In this document: positions 17,397 through 25,844 of the stretch, in pieces
Layout of the letters: each line of letters begins with the position of its first letter
How positions within the stretch are numbered: position 1 is the first letter of the stretch
NCBI GenBank assembly: GCA_035352895.1
Contig: DAOPYN010000004.1
Location: 1-64,000 of the forward strand
DNA length: 64,000 nucleotides
Source of the DNA: UBA5070 sp035352895
GTDB taxonomy: Bacteria; Fibrobacterota; Fibrobacteria; UBA5070
Direction: 5' to 3'
Made by a program: the position numbers and the translations under genes
The notes under the pieces: generated by a model
Databases searched by the model: none
Seen by the model: the letters and a program-made list of their open reading frames with translations, nothing else
What the model was told of the DNA's origin: nothing

Positions 17397-20300
17397 CTAG
17401 AATCGAACCCGAGACTTCTTCACGGTCTGGTCGTTGGATCCGATTCCCAACTGTCCAAAACGGTTGGAACCCATCGACCACATCGCCCCCGAAACATCGA
17501 TCAGATACGTGGACAGGTCCCCCGTAGCAACCGCCGAGATGCCCGTCGCCAACTGCTTCATCGAGTATTGAGGGGCTGGAAGTTGGTCCAGCTGGTCGAA
17601 GTTGTTCTGGCCAGCACCCCATGCGATGCCATCTTCGGTAAGGACGATCGAATGACCACCTCCGATGGATATCTGTTTCACCTTGCCCTGGAGCGGAACT
17701 TGCGTTGGTACCAACACGTCGGAGGTGTTCCCCGTTCCCATCTTCCCGGTGATTCCCCAACCGAAACACCATAGGGAACCATCCTCACGCCCGACCAGAT
17801 TCGCATCTCCATAGCCTGGCGCGAGGATCTTCACCTTTTCCATGATTTTGTAGGGACGGGTCCTGCAAGAATCGTCGCCGGGCAACCCCTCGCGTCCGTC
17901 GCCAAGGCGCCCGTTCGCAGGAACACCCATGGACCACAAGCTCCCATCCTTGGTCAAAAACTGGTTGTGCCCCCAACCACCTCCCATTTCCACCACATCG
18001 GAGGCGATGATGGCGGGAATGCGGATGGACTTCCTGGTTCCGATTCCAAGTTGACCCAATTCGTTGCTGCCGACACCGAGCAGAGTTCCATCCAATTTCA
18101 AGATCAGGGTCGACCGATCGACCGTCGCGACTACCTTGGCGACTCCCCGCATGATCTGGACCGGTGCTCCCTGGTCCTCGAGCGAGCCATCGCCCAATGC
18201 ACCGGAGTCGTTGGATCCGAGCACCCAAAGCGTGTTGTCCGTCTTCACCCACATGGAGACATTGTTTCCCGCTGCGATCGATTCCACACTGTCGGCGATC
18301 TTCATCGGCGAATCCACGAAGAAAGGCTTTTCGGAGCCGAGCTCCCCGCGGACATTGCTGCCAAATCCCCAAAGAGATCCATCGCTCAGCAGAACGAGCG
18401 CATGGGCAGCTCCCCCCGCCACCTTCACCGGCACCGCCAGCTGGTACCCTTGGCTCCCGACCGGTCCGTCCACACGGCTGGTCGCGAAGCCTCGTGCCTT
18501 CAGGGTGATGGTCGTGTCGATCTTGAGGCTGTCGCCGTAGATGGGCGAGGTGGATTTGGGCTCCGAGCCGTCCAGCGTGTAGCGGATGGTGGCGCCAGGA
18601 GTGGCGCACGAGAGCTTCACCCAGAAGCTGCCCGAGCGGAGCTTGCCGTTGGTGTCGGAAAACGTCACCGCTTTCACTGTGTCCATCCGGCGCTCCACGT
18701 TCACGCTGTCGCGGACCTCGTTCCCCGCCGGGTCCACCGCGCGGAATTTGATCCACTGCGTGCCCAGGCCCAGCGCCACGCGCCGGTGGTAGCCGGAGGC
18801 ATCCGCATTCACAAGGCTGTCCTGGATCCAGGCTTGGGCGATCCGGTCGTTGTCCTTGGCCGTCCAGCCCACCTCCACGGAGACCGTGTCGAACACCACG
18901 CTCCGGTCCTGGGTGCCCGCCACGCGGGTGGACGTGGGCTTTTCCTCGTCCTTGGCGCGCGCCACCGACCGGAATCCCGAGACCGACACGCCACGCTTGT
19001 TCTTGGCCACCACGGTGATCGTCTGGGCCTGGCCGTTGGGTGGAAGATCCACCGAAAGCTCCCACACCGAATCGTTCACCGCCTTGGCCACGACACCGTT
19101 GATCTCCACGCTGGAGGCGTCGATCCCCGAAATGTCCGTCAGGACCACCTGCACCAGGAACTTGTCCTGCGCAAACGGAACCGTCGTTCCGGAAGCCTTC
19201 TCCGGACTCTTCCAGGAAAGGCTGGGCGGAAGCTGGCCGGGAATGGGGTCGCGCGACACCAGCAAAACCGAGTCGGTGGCGTTCCCCAAGTGGTCCCAGG
19301 CCTTCACGTGGATGCGGGTGATTTCGCCCGGGTTCGCCAGATCCACCGTGGCCACCCACAGCCCCCCGGCGGTGTCCGGCTTCTTGCCCGCGATCCGCAC
19401 CGAGTCCACGGCGGAAGGATCCGCCGCCCCCACCTTCACCTCCAAGGTCTTGACGTCGTAGGCCACCCGGTGATCCTGGGTCGGAACGTTCCAGCGCACC
19501 ACGGGACCTGCGCTGTCGGCCTTGCGGCCCACCGAGACGAATTCCGTCACACTCAGACCCACCGAGCTCTGCGCCCGCACCGGAAGGTTCACGAGCTTGC
19601 CGTCGGGACTCAGCGAAACCCTGGCCCGCCAGATCCCGCCTTCCAAAAGAGCTGCCAGTCCGTTGATCGTCACCGCTTCGATCTTTCCAAAATCCGTCTC
19701 GGCCTTCCATTCCACCCACACACCGGTGGAGTCGAACGGGACCAGAGTCCCATTGGAGGGACCCACCAGGATCAATCGGGGCGCCGTCGGCTTGGGAGCC
19801 TCGTTGCGGCGGATCGAAATCTGCGCATCGCTCGTGTTGCCCGCGCCGTCCTTGGCCTGGATTCCGACCGCGACACTCGTGGCGCTCACGGGAACCACCA
19901 TCTCCAAGGTCCAGGTGTCATCGGACCCCTTCTTGGCCTCCGCGCCTCCGATCTTCACCCATTGGACTCCCGATCCGTCCTTGGCTTCCACCTTCACCAC
20001 CAGCTGCGAATCGTTGAAATCGCGCACCACCGAGTTGGCGGGTGACAGGACCGCGAGGCTGGGGCCGCTGTGATCCAAGGCTCCGGCCACCATGAAGGTC
20101 GTGGAATAGGTCTGTTCGTTGGAGAGGCTATCCGTGACCTTCACGCGCAGGGTGTACTTCCCTTGGACGGCTCCCGTTCGCGGCTGGATGGTGGGATGCC
20201 CCGCGAAGTCCAGCACTTCGGGATGGCTCTTGGGATCGGGGAGGTCGGCCAGAACAAACCGATCCGTGCGGTCGCCGGAATCGCTCTCGATGGCGAACTT

Positions 20301-21128
20301 CACGCTTGCGATCCCCTTCTTACCGCGGATCTTGCCTGTCAATCCCGCCGGAGACTCGCCGAGGTGGAGGGTATCCAACGCAAGCGCCGTCTCCAGCCGG
20401 AAGGGGTTCAGGCTCGCCGAATCCAGCCCAAGGGTCTTGAACACCGAGGTGGCCGTGGCGTAATCCAACGGCAGGCTCCAGCGGCGGACGATTTCGCCGA
20501 GGGTCTGGCCCGAGCTGGCAGCGAGCGTCAGAATCTGACGATTGATCTTGGCGGTATCCAGACCCAACGGCGCCAGCTTCCTGTAACCGAGGGTGGCGGG
20601 ATGCCCCTGGAACACGAGCTTGGCCACCAGCTTCTGGAATGCCTCGCGCATTCCGATCGCGGAAGTGTCCTGGAAGTCGGCGGGGCTGGCCTTGCGTAGG
20701 CTATCGTAGGCGCGAAAGATCGACCAGGCCAGCGAATCTGAGGCGGTGCGCACGGTGCGCACCCCTCGCAAGGTCATGTAGTCCCTGTTGACCGCCTGGA
20801 TCATCCCCAAGTGCAGATCCAGCCGGAAGATATGGATGGAGAGGGTGTCCCGATCATCCAGGATGTGCAATACCGGCAAGAACCGCACCCCAGGCCCTCT
20901 GGGCACCACATAGAAGGAGTGGGTCCCGGAATCCAAGGGGGAGCGGTACCACAGGCTGTCGGGCAGGGAGCTGCTGTCGGCCACGGAAAACTGCACGTCG
21001 TGCTCCCCTCCGGTCTGTGGGGGAGGATCGTCTTCCACGATGGTGGTGTTCTGGCAGGAGAGTAGCGCGGCCAGCGCCGCCAAGGGGAGGGCGGTGCGCA
21101 AACGTGGGAGCCAGCGAAGCCGGGGCAT
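17397..21128 (-). CDS. Giant lipoprotein with Ig-like repeats and C-terminal RCC1 propeller
   Basis: A 1243-residue protein. The ATG at 21128 has an upstream GGAG and gives a lipoprotein signal with lipobox LLSC (cysteine 25). Residues about 270-880 hold several Ig-like modules with repeated GxIWRARVSL / GGLWVATVDL-type strands. Near 900-950 a chitobiase C-terminal-like motif appears (GATIRYTLDGSEP). The last 290 residues are RCC1 repeats (SLWGFGSNVRGELG, TLWVLGSNDSGALG, AMWSMGSNRFGQLG), which should form a seven-bladed propeller. It is probably displayed at the cell surface for binding. A perfect CRP-type palindrome lies 88 bp upstream of the start. No enzyme domain is visible. Confidence 0.88.
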   Translation of the reverse strand: MPRLRWLPRLRTALPLAALAALLSCQNTTIVEDDPPPQTGGEHDVQFSVADSSSLPDSLWYRSPLDSGTHSFYVVPRGPGVRFLPVLHILDDRDTLSIHIFRLDLHLGMIQAVNRDYMTLRGVRTVRTASDSLAWSIFRAYDSLRKASPADFQDTSAIGMREAFQKLVAKLVFQGHPATLGYRKLAPLGLDTAKINRQILTLAASSGQTLGEIVRRWSLPLDYATATSVFKTLGLDSASLNPFRLETALALDTLHLGESPAGLTGKIRGKKGIASVKFAIESDSGDRTDRFVLADLPDPKSHPEVLDFAGHPTIQPRTGAVQGKYTLRVKVTDSLSNEQTYSTTFMVAGALDHSGPSLAVLSPANSVVRDFNDSQLVVKVEAKDGSGVQWVKIGGAEAKKGSDDTWTLEMVVPVSATSVAVGIQAKDGAGNTSDAQISIRRNEAPKPTAPRLILVGPSNGTLVPFDSTGVWVEWKAETDFGKIEAVTINGLAALLEGGIWRARVSLSPDGKLVNLPVRAQSSVGLSVTEFVSVGRKADSAGPVVRWNVPTQDHRVAYDVKTLEVKVGAADPSAVDSVRIAGKKPDTAGGLWVATVDLANPGEITRIHVKAWDHLGNATDSVLLVSRDPIPGQLPPSLSWKSPEKASGTTVPFAQDKFLVQVVLTDISGIDASSVEINGVVAKAVNDSVWELSVDLPPNGQAQTITVVAKNKRGVSVSGFRSVARAKDEEKPTSTRVAGTQDRSVVFDTVSVEVGWTAKDNDRIAQAWIQDSLVNADASGYHRRVALGLGTQWIKFRAVDPAGNEVRDSVNVERRMDTVKAVTFSDTNGKLRSGSFWVKLSCATPGATIRYTLDGSEPKSTSPIYGDSLKIDTTITLKARGFATSRVDGPVGSQGYQLAVPVKVAGGAAHALVLLSDGSLWGFGSNVRGELGSEKPFFVDSPMKIADSVESIAAGNNVSMWVKTDNTLWVLGSNDSGALGDGSLEDQGAPVQIMRGVAKVVATVDRSTLILKLDGTLLGVGSNELGQLGIGTRKSIRIPAIIASDVVEMGGGWGHNQFLTKDGSLWSMGVPANGRLGDGREGLPGDDSCRTRPYKIMEKVKILAPGYGDANLVGREDGSLWCFGWGITGKMGTGNTSDVLVPTQVPLQGKVKQISIGGGHSIVLTEDGIAWGAGQNNFDQLDQLPAPQYSMKQLATGISAVATGDLSTYLIDVSGAMWSMGSNRFGQLGIGSNDQTVKKSRVRF

Positions 21129-21215
21129 GGGGAATCTCCAAGATGATGTTTGGTTGGAAAACGTAGGAACGTGCATGGTGTACGCGGAATGTATCGCGCC
21201 ACAGGGGGCCTTGTC

Positions 21216-21231
21216 TGTGATCTAGATCACA
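21216..21231. promoter_or_regulatory. Perfect CRP-type operator palindrome
   Basis: The sequence TGTGATCTAGATCACA is a perfect 16-bp palindrome. It matches the CRP/Vfr consensus TGTGA-N6-TCACA at every conserved position. It lies 88 bp upstream of the RCC1 lipoprotein start, a distance that suits activation of that minus-strand gene. No CRP-family gene with a DNA-binding domain occurs in the window. Confidence 0.6.
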
Positions 21232-21340
21232 CTCCGAACTACACGTCTCATCCCCGAATCCGGGCTCTCCCTCTCCACTCCATTGCCTGTCGGTATCGCA
21301 ATCCACCACCACAGCGGCACTGGGTAGCGCTATGATTTAT

Positions 21341-21505
21341 CCTAGATCCTGCGATAGAGAGGGATGTGATGGTCGCCAGATCGTTTGATGCCTGGGCTTT
21401 TCGTCCGACCGACGGCGCACCTGGAGGGTGCGGGGGAGGGAGGCGAAAAGTCCAGGTGCGAGCGAGATGGTGGCCAGCGCGCCCGGTCCTATTGCGGGAT
21501 CTAGG
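21341..21505. mobile_element. MITE-like palindromic element 1 (165 bp) with TTTAT flanking duplication
   Basis: The ends are a 17-bp imperfect inverted repeat: CCTAGATCCTGCGATAG on the left, and the right end read in reverse is CCTAGATCCCGCAATAG. The flanks are TTTAT on both sides (21336-21340 and 21506-21510), as after a 5-bp target duplication. An apical hairpin CGCACC/GGTGCG lies at the exact centre (21416-21432), and GGGCTTTTCG pairs roughly with CGAAAAGTCC around it. No protein is encoded. A second element with the same ends and centre is at 32958-33121. Confidence 0.75.
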
Positions 21506-21547
21506 TTTATGGACGCGCGACCCGCGCCACCTCCGAGGAGACCCGCC

Positions 21548-22024
21548 ATGCTCACCGTCCTGTTCTACCTGATCTCGCTCACCTTGCTGATTTCCTCCCG
21601 CTGGTTCGCCGGCCGCTGGTTGCCGGGCTATTTCCTGGGCGGATTGATCTTCGGGATCTTCAACGAATTTTCCTTCGAGTTCTGCTGGAACTACTCCAAG
21701 GCGATGGGACCCACCGTGTTCAGGGACATTCCCTTCCTGGTGCTCACCGGCTGGGGAACCATCGCGCTGTTCGCCATGGCCATCTCGGACAAGCTATCCA
21801 CGAAGTTCCGCAAGCCCGCACTGGCCCGGATCGTCCTGGACTCGGCGCTGTATTCGGCACTGGGAATTCCCCAGGAAGCCTTCATGCTCCATCGGGAATT
21901 CTGGACCTACAACTTCCCCTACCAGGCCAATCCAACCATCCAGGTGATGGGATACGTCTGCTGCTCGCTTCTCATGTGCTCCCTGGGAAGGCGCATCCAG
22001 TCCTTGATCGACGGCAAGGACTGA
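21548..22024 (+). CDS. Small polytopic membrane protein of unknown function
   Basis: A 158-residue protein with about five hydrophobic segments (residues about 3-17, 29-45, 60-78, 98-110 and 128-145). A GAGGAG site 7 bp before the ATG supports the start. Conserved-looking polar residues sit in membrane contexts (FNEFSFEF, and LGIPQEAFMLHREFWTYNF), which recalls small membrane enzymes such as the lycopene-cyclase domain family, but I cannot make that assignment. It is the only gene between the MITE-like element and the converging rnr gene. Confidence 0.7.
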   Translation: MLTVLFYLISLTLLISSRWFAGRWLPGYFLGGLIFGIFNEFSFEFCWNYSKAMGPTVFRDIPFLVLTGWGTIALFAMAISDKLSTKFRKPALARIVLDSALYSALGIPQEAFMLHREFWTYNFPYQANPTIQVMGYVCCSLLMCSLGRRIQSLIDGKD

Positions 22025-22038
22025 TCCGACGGTGTCCA

Positions 22039-22076
22039 GGGACAAGGGGCCCCCGCGAGGGGCCTACCGCTGTCCC
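22039..22076. terminator. Nested hairpin between converging genes
   Basis: GGGACA (22039-22044) pairs with TGTCCC (22071-22076), and inside it GGCCCC (22048-22053) pairs with GGGGCC (22059-22064). The structure lies between the plus-strand membrane protein gene and the end of rnr and overlaps the last rnr codons. There is no clear T run, so its use as a terminator is tentative. Confidence 0.4.
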
Positions 22077-24073
22077 TTGCCCTTCCCCTTGCCCTTGGAA
22101 GTCCCGCTCTTGCCCGGCTTGGGAGAGCGTCTCCCTTGCGCGTGCTCGATCTTCCCCTTGGAGATGTCCATCCTCCTGGATGCACCCGGCCTGACAGGAA
22201 TCGGCAACCCTTCCTCGTCCAGGAGGATGGGCTCGAAATCCACCCATCCCTGGACGGGATCGGCCTGCGCCAGCCGGACCTGGATGACGTCGCCCAGGCG
22301 GTACTCCTTGCCGGAGCGCCGACCGCACAGCTCCATGCGTTCCTCGTTGTACTCGTAGAAATCGTCGGTCATGCGCCGCACGTGCACCATTCCCTCGGCC
22401 CAGGGAGAGCTGATCTGCACGAACAGCCCCACGGCCTCAACCCCCGTGACGGTGGCGGTGAACTCCTCGCCCAGACGTTCGCGCAGGATCCAGGCGGCGC
22501 AGCACTTGTTGCCCGAACGTTCGGCCTTCACCACCGAGTCCTCGCGCCCGCTGACGTGGCTGGCGAGTTTGCGCACCGATGGGCTCCAGCGCGCGGGCAC
22601 CTGCTGGGAACGCAGGTGTTCCTTGATCACGCGGTGGGTCCAGAGGTCCGGATAGCGGCGGATGGGGCTGGTGTAGTGGGCGTAGTGGAGCCATCCGAGG
22701 GCGAAGTGGCCGCGGCAGTCGGGGCTGTAGCGGGCCTTCTTCATGGAGCGGATGATCTTCCCCTGGAGTCCCGTGGGAATGGCGCCGCTGGCGAGGATGG
22801 CACCCAGCCACTGCTGCACGCGCGGGCGGAGGTTGTTCTCCTCGACCTCGTCGCGTCGCGAAGGCGTCCACTTGGGCAGCTCCAGGCTGGTGGCCCAGTT
22901 GGAGATCTGCAGGAGCGATTCCTGCTCGGGCGGTTCGTGAACGCGGTAGAGACCGGGAAGGGACTTGTCGTCCAGAAGCCTCGCGCAGCAGCGGTTGGCC
23001 GCGAGCATGGCTTCCTCGATCCACCGGTGCGACGGCAGGCGGTCCTCGACGCGGGCGTCGACGGGCTCTCCCTTGTCGTCGAAGACGACCTTGGGCTCGG
23101 GCAGATCGAACTCCAGCAGGTTTTCCTTCTTGCGACGTTCCAGCATGGTCTCCGAACACGCCTTCAAACGCTGGAGCGCCGCATCGCCCTTGTCGGCCAG
23201 CTCCTGCGCCTGTTCGTAGGACAGGAACCGTCTCACCCGGACCACGGATTCGAAGAAGCGGAAATCACGGATCTCGCCGTCGGGAGCGATCTCCATGCGG
23301 CAGGAGAGGGCCAACCGGTCCTTGCCCTCCAGCAGGGAACACAGGTTGCCCGCAAGGGTCTGCGGCAGCATGGTGACGGCCGTCCAGGGCAGATAGGTGG
23401 TGAAGGAGCGCTTGATGGCCTGCTTGTCGATGGGGCTCGCCTCCGTCACGTAGTGCGAGACGTCGGCGATGTGCACGTCGAGGCGCCAGCCGCCCTGGGG
23501 AAGGTTCTCCACTGCCACGGCGTCGTCGTGGTCGTGGGCGTTCCAGGGGTCGATCGTGCAGACCTCGTCCCCACGGCAATCCTCGCGCCCACGGGTATCG
23601 TCGTCGGTGGGCTCCCCGAACTTGGCGACGGCTTCGCGCACCACGGCGGCGAATGGCCCGGGAAGTTCATGGGCGTCGGCGAACAGTTTCTGGACCTGCT
23701 TCCACGACGGACCGGTCCATTCGGAGGTGCGCACGGGAGCGTTCTCGTGGCGCTGGGGCAGTCCCCCGTTCTTGGCCACGCGCCGGGGCTCGCGATTGAG
23801 GTCGCGTTCGCGGTTGCGCTCGTCGTTGCGCTGCTGGCGGGTGGGCCTCTCGCGCACGGCGTGGATGCGGTCGCGCGATCCCACGCGGATGCGCCCCAAT
23901 TCCAGGAGGCTCGCCACCGCGTCCTGCAAGGCACCGTTCTGGTCCTTGGGGACGTTCAGCAGGTGGCGCAACTCGCGGAAGGTGGATGGCTCGTACCCCT
24001 CGGAATGGACCACCTCCAGGAGTTCGCTCTTCCAATCCCGCTTGTGGCTCTTCTTTTCCCAGTGCCCAGACAT
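22064..24073 (-). CDS. rnr: Ribonuclease R family 3'-5' exoribonuclease
   Basis: A 669-residue RNase II/R protein. The ATG at 24073 follows a good AAAGGAG site. Domains in order: a winged-helix-like N-terminus (15-75), a basic/acidic linker (75-110), cold-shock-like region, the RNB catalytic domain with IDPWNAHDHDDAV (acidic residues D175, D181, D183, D184) and YAHYTSPIRRYPDL (464-477), an S1 domain from about 530, and a lysine/glycine-rich tail. It degrades structured RNA from the 3' end. The linker and tail are typical of RNase R rather than RNase II. Confidence 0.95.
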   Translation of the reverse strand: MSGHWEKKSHKRDWKSELLEVVHSEGYEPSTFRELRHLLNVPKDQNGALQDAVASLLELGRIRVGSRDRIHAVRERPTRQQRNDERNRERDLNREPRRVAKNGGLPQRHENAPVRTSEWTGPSWKQVQKLFADAHELPGPFAAVVREAVAKFGEPTDDDTRGREDCRGDEVCTIDPWNAHDHDDAVAVENLPQGGWRLDVHIADVSHYVTEASPIDKQAIKRSFTTYLPWTAVTMLPQTLAGNLCSLLEGKDRLALSCRMEIAPDGEIRDFRFFESVVRVRRFLSYEQAQELADKGDAALQRLKACSETMLERRKKENLLEFDLPEPKVVFDDKGEPVDARVEDRLPSHRWIEEAMLAANRCCARLLDDKSLPGLYRVHEPPEQESLLQISNWATSLELPKWTPSRRDEVEENNLRPRVQQWLGAILASGAIPTGLQGKIIRSMKKARYSPDCRGHFALGWLHYAHYTSPIRRYPDLWTHRVIKEHLRSQQVPARWSPSVRKLASHVSGREDSVVKAERSGNKCCAAWILRERLGEEFTATVTGVEAVGLFVQISSPWAEGMVHVRRMTDDFYEYNEERMELCGRRSGKEYRLGDVIQVRLAQADPVQGWVDFEPILLDEEGLPIPVRPGASRRMDISKGKIEHAQGRRSPKPGKSGTSKGKGKGKGQR

Positions 24074-24152
24074 GTGTGGCTCCTTTCGAGCGTCTTTCCA
24101 TTCTAACACGACCAGCCTGCACTTGTGGCACGTTGGCGTCCATGATTATTCA

Positions 24153-24887
24153 TCAACCGTAGTGCGCACCAAAAAGCGGAGGAAGCCGACTTTGGCATTC
24201 TTCCAGGAATGCGACGGCTCCGCATTCCCGCCCGAACCGCCGAATCCTGGTCAGGTTCGAGACCGCCTGGTCTTCGCGATTTCCATCATCCTGTACCAAG
24301 CTGTTCAGGACATGTTTGATGTCCCTGGAATCGCCTACCGCCTTCGACCGCAGTCGTTGAGGCTCCTTTGTTGGATCAAACTGGAGGTCCCTCGCTTGCC
24401 CTTCCAGGATGCGCTCCTCGGTCTGGTCCTGGGGATCGAACCCGCAGAGCACCCAGGCTTCAAGAGACGGATCCGGTGCCCCCACCACCGTACGCGATGC
24501 GAGCGACGAACGATCACGGGCTTGACACAGTCCCCGTATCCGATTTTTTCCACGAAGATCCTCGTCGCAGACCAGGACGAAACCGTCGTCGGGGAAATCC
24601 GAGACCTTTTCAAGGATCTGCAATGCCTTCCGTGCGCTGTGCGCGTAGGGAGCGGCAGGATCTGTACCGAACGATCCCAGCGCGGAAACACCGAACTTGT
24701 TGGGAAACAGGCGGCGGTGGGTTTCGTTCACCGAAGCTTGGCGAAGATACGTGAAGCCTTCCTCCGCTCCTCTGAATTGGAGATGGTCGGACTCCAGCCA
24801 ATCCACGGACTTCATCAAGACCGCTGTCAGCATCGCTTTCAGGCGTCGGTCGTCCTCGGGCCCCTCGCACACCAGAAACAAGGCCAT
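24153..24887 (-). CDS. TOPRIM-like protein, second gene of an ATPase pair
   Basis: A 244-residue protein. The start MALFLVCEGPEDDRRLK resembles the first TOPRIM motif with a conserved glutamate (E8), and VLVCDEDLRG supplies a DxD motif (D108, D110). The later APDPSLEAWVLCG is like motifs in DUF4276/DUF4435-type proteins that accompany OLD-like ATPases. These features suggest a metal-dependent nuclease or nucleotide-binding domain. The ATG shares a base with the ATPase stop (TGATG), so the two genes form one coupled unit. Comparable ATPase/TOPRIM pairs act in phage defence (for example PARIS AriA/AriB), but orthology is not shown. A transporter-like or housekeeping role is unlikely. Confidence 0.6.
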   Translation of the reverse strand: MALFLVCEGPEDDRRLKAMLTAVLMKSVDWLESDHLQFRGAEEGFTYLRQASVNETHRRLFPNKFGVSALGSFGTDPAAPYAHSARKALQILEKVSDFPDDGFVLVCDEDLRGKNRIRGLCQARDRSSLASRTVVGAPDPSLEAWVLCGFDPQDQTEERILEGQARDLQFDPTKEPQRLRSKAVGDSRDIKHVLNSLVQDDGNREDQAVSNLTRIRRFGRECGAVAFLEECQSRLPPLFGAHYG

Positions 24888-25783
24888 CAGGCTGCCGTCT
24901 TGCTCTCGGCCACCCACTTGTCGCCAAAGAGGCTCCAGAATTCTCCGGGGTTCATGTCGCTTTTCCAGCGGTCGAAATCCGGGTGGGAGGTCAAGGGCGC
25001 CATCCGCGACAGGCCATCGTCGCCGATGTGCATGCACAGGACTTCCTGGGGTTGCACGCAGGCCAGAAGGTAGGGGGAATGCGTGGTCGCCACGATCTGC
25101 AACTGGGGATTGGAGGCCTGGATGCGCCGCACGATTCCCACCAGTTCCTTCTGCGCCAAAGGGTGCAATCCCTGGTCGATGTCGTCGATCAGGACCAGGG
25201 CACTGGAGTCGCCCACGAACGACAAGGCGGTCAGCAGCCCAAGGGCGAAAACGGTTCCGTCGCTCATGTGCTCGATAGGGATATTTTTTGTCGCAATCGT
25301 GTCGAAAATCAGCCGGAAATAACCTTGCTCAAGGCGGATCTTGATTTCCTTGATCGAGGGAACCACTTCCCGCAAATGTTCAAGTATGACATCCAACTTC
25401 GCTGTGTCGTTGAGCTTGTAATCCGCAATGATCCGCGACAGATTCTTTCCATCCGGCTCGAATCCATCGGAGGAATCCAGGCCTTGACTCTTTTCGCGCA
25501 GGGCGGCCATGGAAAACCGAAGTCGCAAGACTGTTTTTGGCAGCATATCTCCAGGAATTCGATCTGATGGATTTGATTTTGCCACTCGTTCTTGATCAAC
25601 AACTTCGAGCCACACATGAGGAATCAGAGAGGTTTCAGATGAGGGTTTGGATGCACGCTCTAGTGCAGCAAGGAACGTCGACTTCCCGCATCCGTTGGGA
25701 CCCACGATCAAGGTGAGCGGCTGCAGTTGCGCTTCCACATCACCCAAAATCCGATAGGAACCGATTTCAACTTTCGTGATCAT
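24887..25783 (-). CDS. OLD-like AAA ATPase (ABC/SMC type), first gene of the pair
   Basis: A 298-residue ATPase. Walker A is GPNGCGKST (28-36), the signature-like segment is MSDGTVFALGLL (173-184), Walker B is LVLIDDIDQGLHP (197-208) and the switch histidine is in TTHSPY (233-238). At the usual catalytic glutamate after the Walker B aspartate there is an aspartate (D201), which could slow hydrolysis. The protein lacks a transmembrane partner and is of the AAA_21/AAA_15 class found in OLD-type defence systems. The gene upstream ends at 25845, and this one overlaps the TOPRIM-like gene by one base. The start region has only a weak ribosome-binding site. Confidence 0.8.
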   Translation of the reverse strand: MITKVEIGSYRILGDVEAQLQPLTLIVGPNGCGKSTFLAALERASKPSSETSLIPHVWLEVVDQERVAKSNPSDRIPGDMLPKTVLRLRFSMAALREKSQGLDSSDGFEPDGKNLSRIIADYKLNDTAKLDVILEHLREVVPSIKEIKIRLEQGYFRLIFDTIATKNIPIEHMSDGTVFALGLLTALSFVGDSSALVLIDDIDQGLHPLAQKELVGIVRRIQASNPQLQIVATTHSPYLLACVQPQEVLCMHIGDDGLSRMAPLTSHPDFDRWKSDMNPGEFWSLFGDKWVAESKTAA

Positions 25784-25844
25784 CCTGACATGGATGATAA
25801 CAATCTTGGGGAACCGGGATGGAATCGAGCCTACCAGACCCTGT

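Noticed and set aside
17034..17400. Repeat region as a CRISPR array
   Set aside because: Only two 59-bp copies and three hairpins occur, with unequal spacing and no cas genes.
17044..17400. 118-codon frame through the repeats as a small repeat protein
   Set aside because: The peptide repeats only because the DNA repeats; the hairpins and two-strand openness point to non-coding repeats.
22136..24106. 656-codon plus-strand open frame opposite rnr
   Set aside because: A shadow frame: RNase R on the minus strand is unmistakable and has a good ribosome-binding site.
24119..24136. TGGCAC sequence upstream of rnr as a sigma-54 promoter
   Set aside because: The -12 part (TTGC at the right distance) is missing.
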